Below are positions 62,101-64,000 of a DNA stretch of 64,000 nt, one piece after another. Below the pieces are notes generated by a model. The model did no database searches. It saw only the letters and a list, made by a program, of their open reading frames with translations, and had not been told where the DNA came from. The DNA comes from Pithys albifrons albifrons (lineage: Eukaryota > Chordata > Aves > Passeriformes > Thamnophilidae): NCBI RefSeq assembly GCF_047495875.1, contig NC_092471.1, positions 10,065,001 through 10,129,000 of the forward strand, given 5' to 3'. The number at the start of each line of letters is the position of its first letter. The first letter of the stretch is position 1. The translations under genes were made by a program, and so were the position numbers.

Positions 62101-63716
62101 AGTTTCCTTGTCAAGCAGCAGTACATGCTGCCATAACATTTAGCTCCTGCTTTAGAGTGTCCTCTCCAGTAGTGCCAATCTTCACAGTGATTTAGTGTGA
62201 ATTTAATGTTCCGTGTTTAGTTGGAGAAGAGGCAACTGTGGTGTTAAGGTGATTCTCAGTTTACTTGTGTTTCCTTCACTTTTTTCATTAGATTTTGTCA
62301 TTAGCTGTGGCACCCATCTTTGATCAATGGCCACCCGCCAGTCACTGTTCTCTGGAGCAGACTATGTTTAGATGTTGTCCTCATTTGGAGTGCATTTTTT
62401 TTCTTCTCTCTGGTGGTTAAATTGCTTCTCAGGGATCCCAGGAACAAATCTGTGGCTACAGTACTCCAGAGTCCCAGTATGTTGCTGTTCTTAGCCCACC
62501 AGCAGGCTAAGGACTGAACTGAGCAGATGGAGAGGTAAGGCACTAATTCCCCGAAGTGTTTGCCCCTTGCCTATGCAAGGTGTGTTGTCTCACTGGCTTT
62601 GCCAGGCTCTGCTGAGGAAGGCTGCTGTGATCCCAGCAGTCTCATCTCTTGGTGAGGAAACGGGTGGGCTAGAGAACCTGCCAGAGATTTTGAATGGTAA
62701 CAAATGATAGCTGCAGTTGCACAGCTGGCAAATGGGATGCCTACCTTTTCTCAGCTTGCTGTAGGCTCTTAAACAGATCAAATTACTAGTTGTAGATTTT
62801 TTTCCTTTGGTTTTCTTGTTTGAGTAGATCTGCATTGTCAGGAAAGATGCTTTTTCATGTAGGTATAGGCTGGCTGGCCTCTGTACTGTACTCTGTATTG
62901 TGTCTGATGTTAGTGGTGACAGAAGTAGGTAAAGAATGGTCTGAAGAGTTTCCTGGTACCCAAGAGGAATTTCCCCCTCTTGCTGCAATCCTTGCCACCA
63001 GGATTATGCTGAGAACAGTACCTGAATTTCCTGTTTTAAAGGTGATCTGTCAATGAATGGCACTTTTGTCCTGGTTGTCATAGAAGAGCACCAGTCACTT
63101 GAGAGGCTGCCACCATTTCCTGTTGCATTTCATTGCTGCTGATCTCATCTTTGCTGCCTAAAGGTAGAGGTGTTGTGTATAGGCAAACTTGTTTTGTTGG
63201 AGTGTTATTTTTTTGCTTTTGACAAAGACAAGTCATGTATCCACCCTAAATGTCCTTAGAGAAATGCTAAATTATTATTTTTATTGTTGTGCAGCAGCAG
63301 TATTAAAGTTCTCTTTTCTCCTAGTATTTAAGTATGCAAAAGCCTCCCACTCTTAGCCAACTGTGCTGCCTAGGTAAATTAAAGACTGACTAACACATAT
63401 ACATCAAACTTTGAAGCAAGACAAAAGAAAATTTTCTAGCAATCTTGCCTTGACGTGGTTTACCTGCCAGAGTAAAATCCTTCCTAAGTTTCATCCCACA
63501 CAGCGACTTACTTTTCTAGTTAGCATTCTGAACTTGTAAGTAGAGCATTCAGTAACTGTGTGCCAGGATTTCAGCTTTCTGTAGGTGCCAGACTGGTTTG
63601 TCATGGATTTTGTTTTTAACACTGGATGTATTTTGCTGGTCTTTGGTTCCCATAAAAGCAACCCTGCTTTCCAGACTGACACCATCCTGCTGATTGGACT
63701 TTACCAGTTCTAGTTC
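53179..63716. other. Unique non-coding DNA, possibly including conserved segments
   Basis: No gene or clear transposon. A small near-duplication of tgtttaagaac words is at 60596-60631. From 58.5 to 61.6 kb the sequence is AT-rich and nearly devoid of ATG-initiated frames; about 61140-61350 is non-repetitive and rich in atta/taat words, reminiscent of conserved non-coding DNA. A tgtcac start at 58834 with aataaa downstream was considered as an LTR and not called. Confidence 0.5.
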
Positions 63717-63743
63717 GGGGGGGGGGGGGGGTGGGGGGGTGGG
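63717..63743. repeat. G-rich homopolymer (G15 T G7 T GGG)
   Basis: Fifteen Gs at 63717-63731, then T, seven Gs, T and three Gs. It can form intramolecular G-quadruplexes on the plus strand and is a common site of sequencing or assembly length error. It creates the proline/histidine-rich tail of an artefactual minus-strand frame. Confidence 0.9.
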
Positions 63744-64000
63744 ACAGACCTGAAGAAAGAGTTAACCACTACCCACAATAGCCTGGTGCACTCAATCCCG
63801 AAGAGACTGGGACTGGATTCCCTGTTCTCATCAATAATTACTCTTCCAAATGTTTCGTTTCCAATAGGAGAGACTGTGATGTCTACTTGCCTTGTGCCTG
63901 GTAACCAACTGGAGTGCGAGAGCAGAGCAAACCGGAGCAGAGGCCAGAGCTGGCGGCACAAGGGAGCTCCTTCTTCCTGTCTATTTTGTGCCCAAGCATT
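63744..64000. other. Right-edge segment with raised CpG and a CCAAT word
   Basis: Compared with the preceding kilobases this piece has several CpGs (for example near 63858, 63917, 63932 and 63954) and ccaat at 63861-63865, and becomes GC-rich towards the edge. It might approach a promoter or a first exon lying beyond the window. A minus-strand frame covering it (63710-63961) is not recognised. Evidence is thin. Confidence 0.3.

Noticed and set aside
63710..63961. 83-codon minus-strand frame as a possible exon at the right edge
   Set aside because: Its end is translated poly-G/C; the middle has no family that I recognise and splice sites are only weakly plausible.

Overview
The window looks like a bird nuclear chromosome, probably intergenic or deep intronic. 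No protein-coding gene can be supported. The bird assignment rests on several truncated CR1 LINE 3' ends with the avian tail (ccaaccc followed by attctatgat-type octamers), a putative short retroviral solo LTR opening with tgtcatgg, low transposon density, and an AT-rich, CpG-poor background. The open frames present are short, overlap on both strands, carry no recognisable domains and are what random AT-rich sequence gives. The exceptions are very long frames at 31.6-32.5 kb and 33.5-35.3 kb, which are by-products of tandem repeats.

Layout: 1-31.7 kb is mostly unique non-coding DNA. It holds a T/G-rich simple repeat (12.55 kb), small tandem duplications (7.27, 18.45 and 18.66 kb), a 16-bp fold-back (9.48-9.59 kb), a CR1 copy (19.5 kb), a purine-rich tract (22.2-22.8 kb) and faint CR1 scraps (27.8 and 29.85 kb). 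From 31.78 to 37.44 kb lies a repeat-dense island. It contains minisatellite A (38-bp unit, about 13 copies), 1.3 kb of unique DNA, minisatellite B (28/30-bp units, about 55 copies, extremely GC- and CpG-rich), a CR1 copy with a possible target-site duplication, and a putative solo LTR. From 37.4 to 64 kb the sequence is again mostly unique, with a degenerate antisense tRNA-like SINE fragment (46.84 kb), a minus-strand CR1 3' end (48.42 kb), a CR1 copy (51.56-51.95 kb), a perfect 14-bp hairpin (53.15 kb) and a G15 run near the right edge (63.72 kb) followed by somewhat more CpG-rich sequence.

There is no operon, defence system or gene cluster here. The most notable object is minisatellite B. 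Its units come in two lengths, apparently both derived from a 30-bp progenitor still visible at its left edge, arranged in homogeneous blocks, with about four CpGs and a self-complementary core per unit. Minisatellite A carries a motif close to the classical hypervariable minisatellite core. Both arrays are open in several reading frames for arithmetic reasons and should not be annotated as genes.
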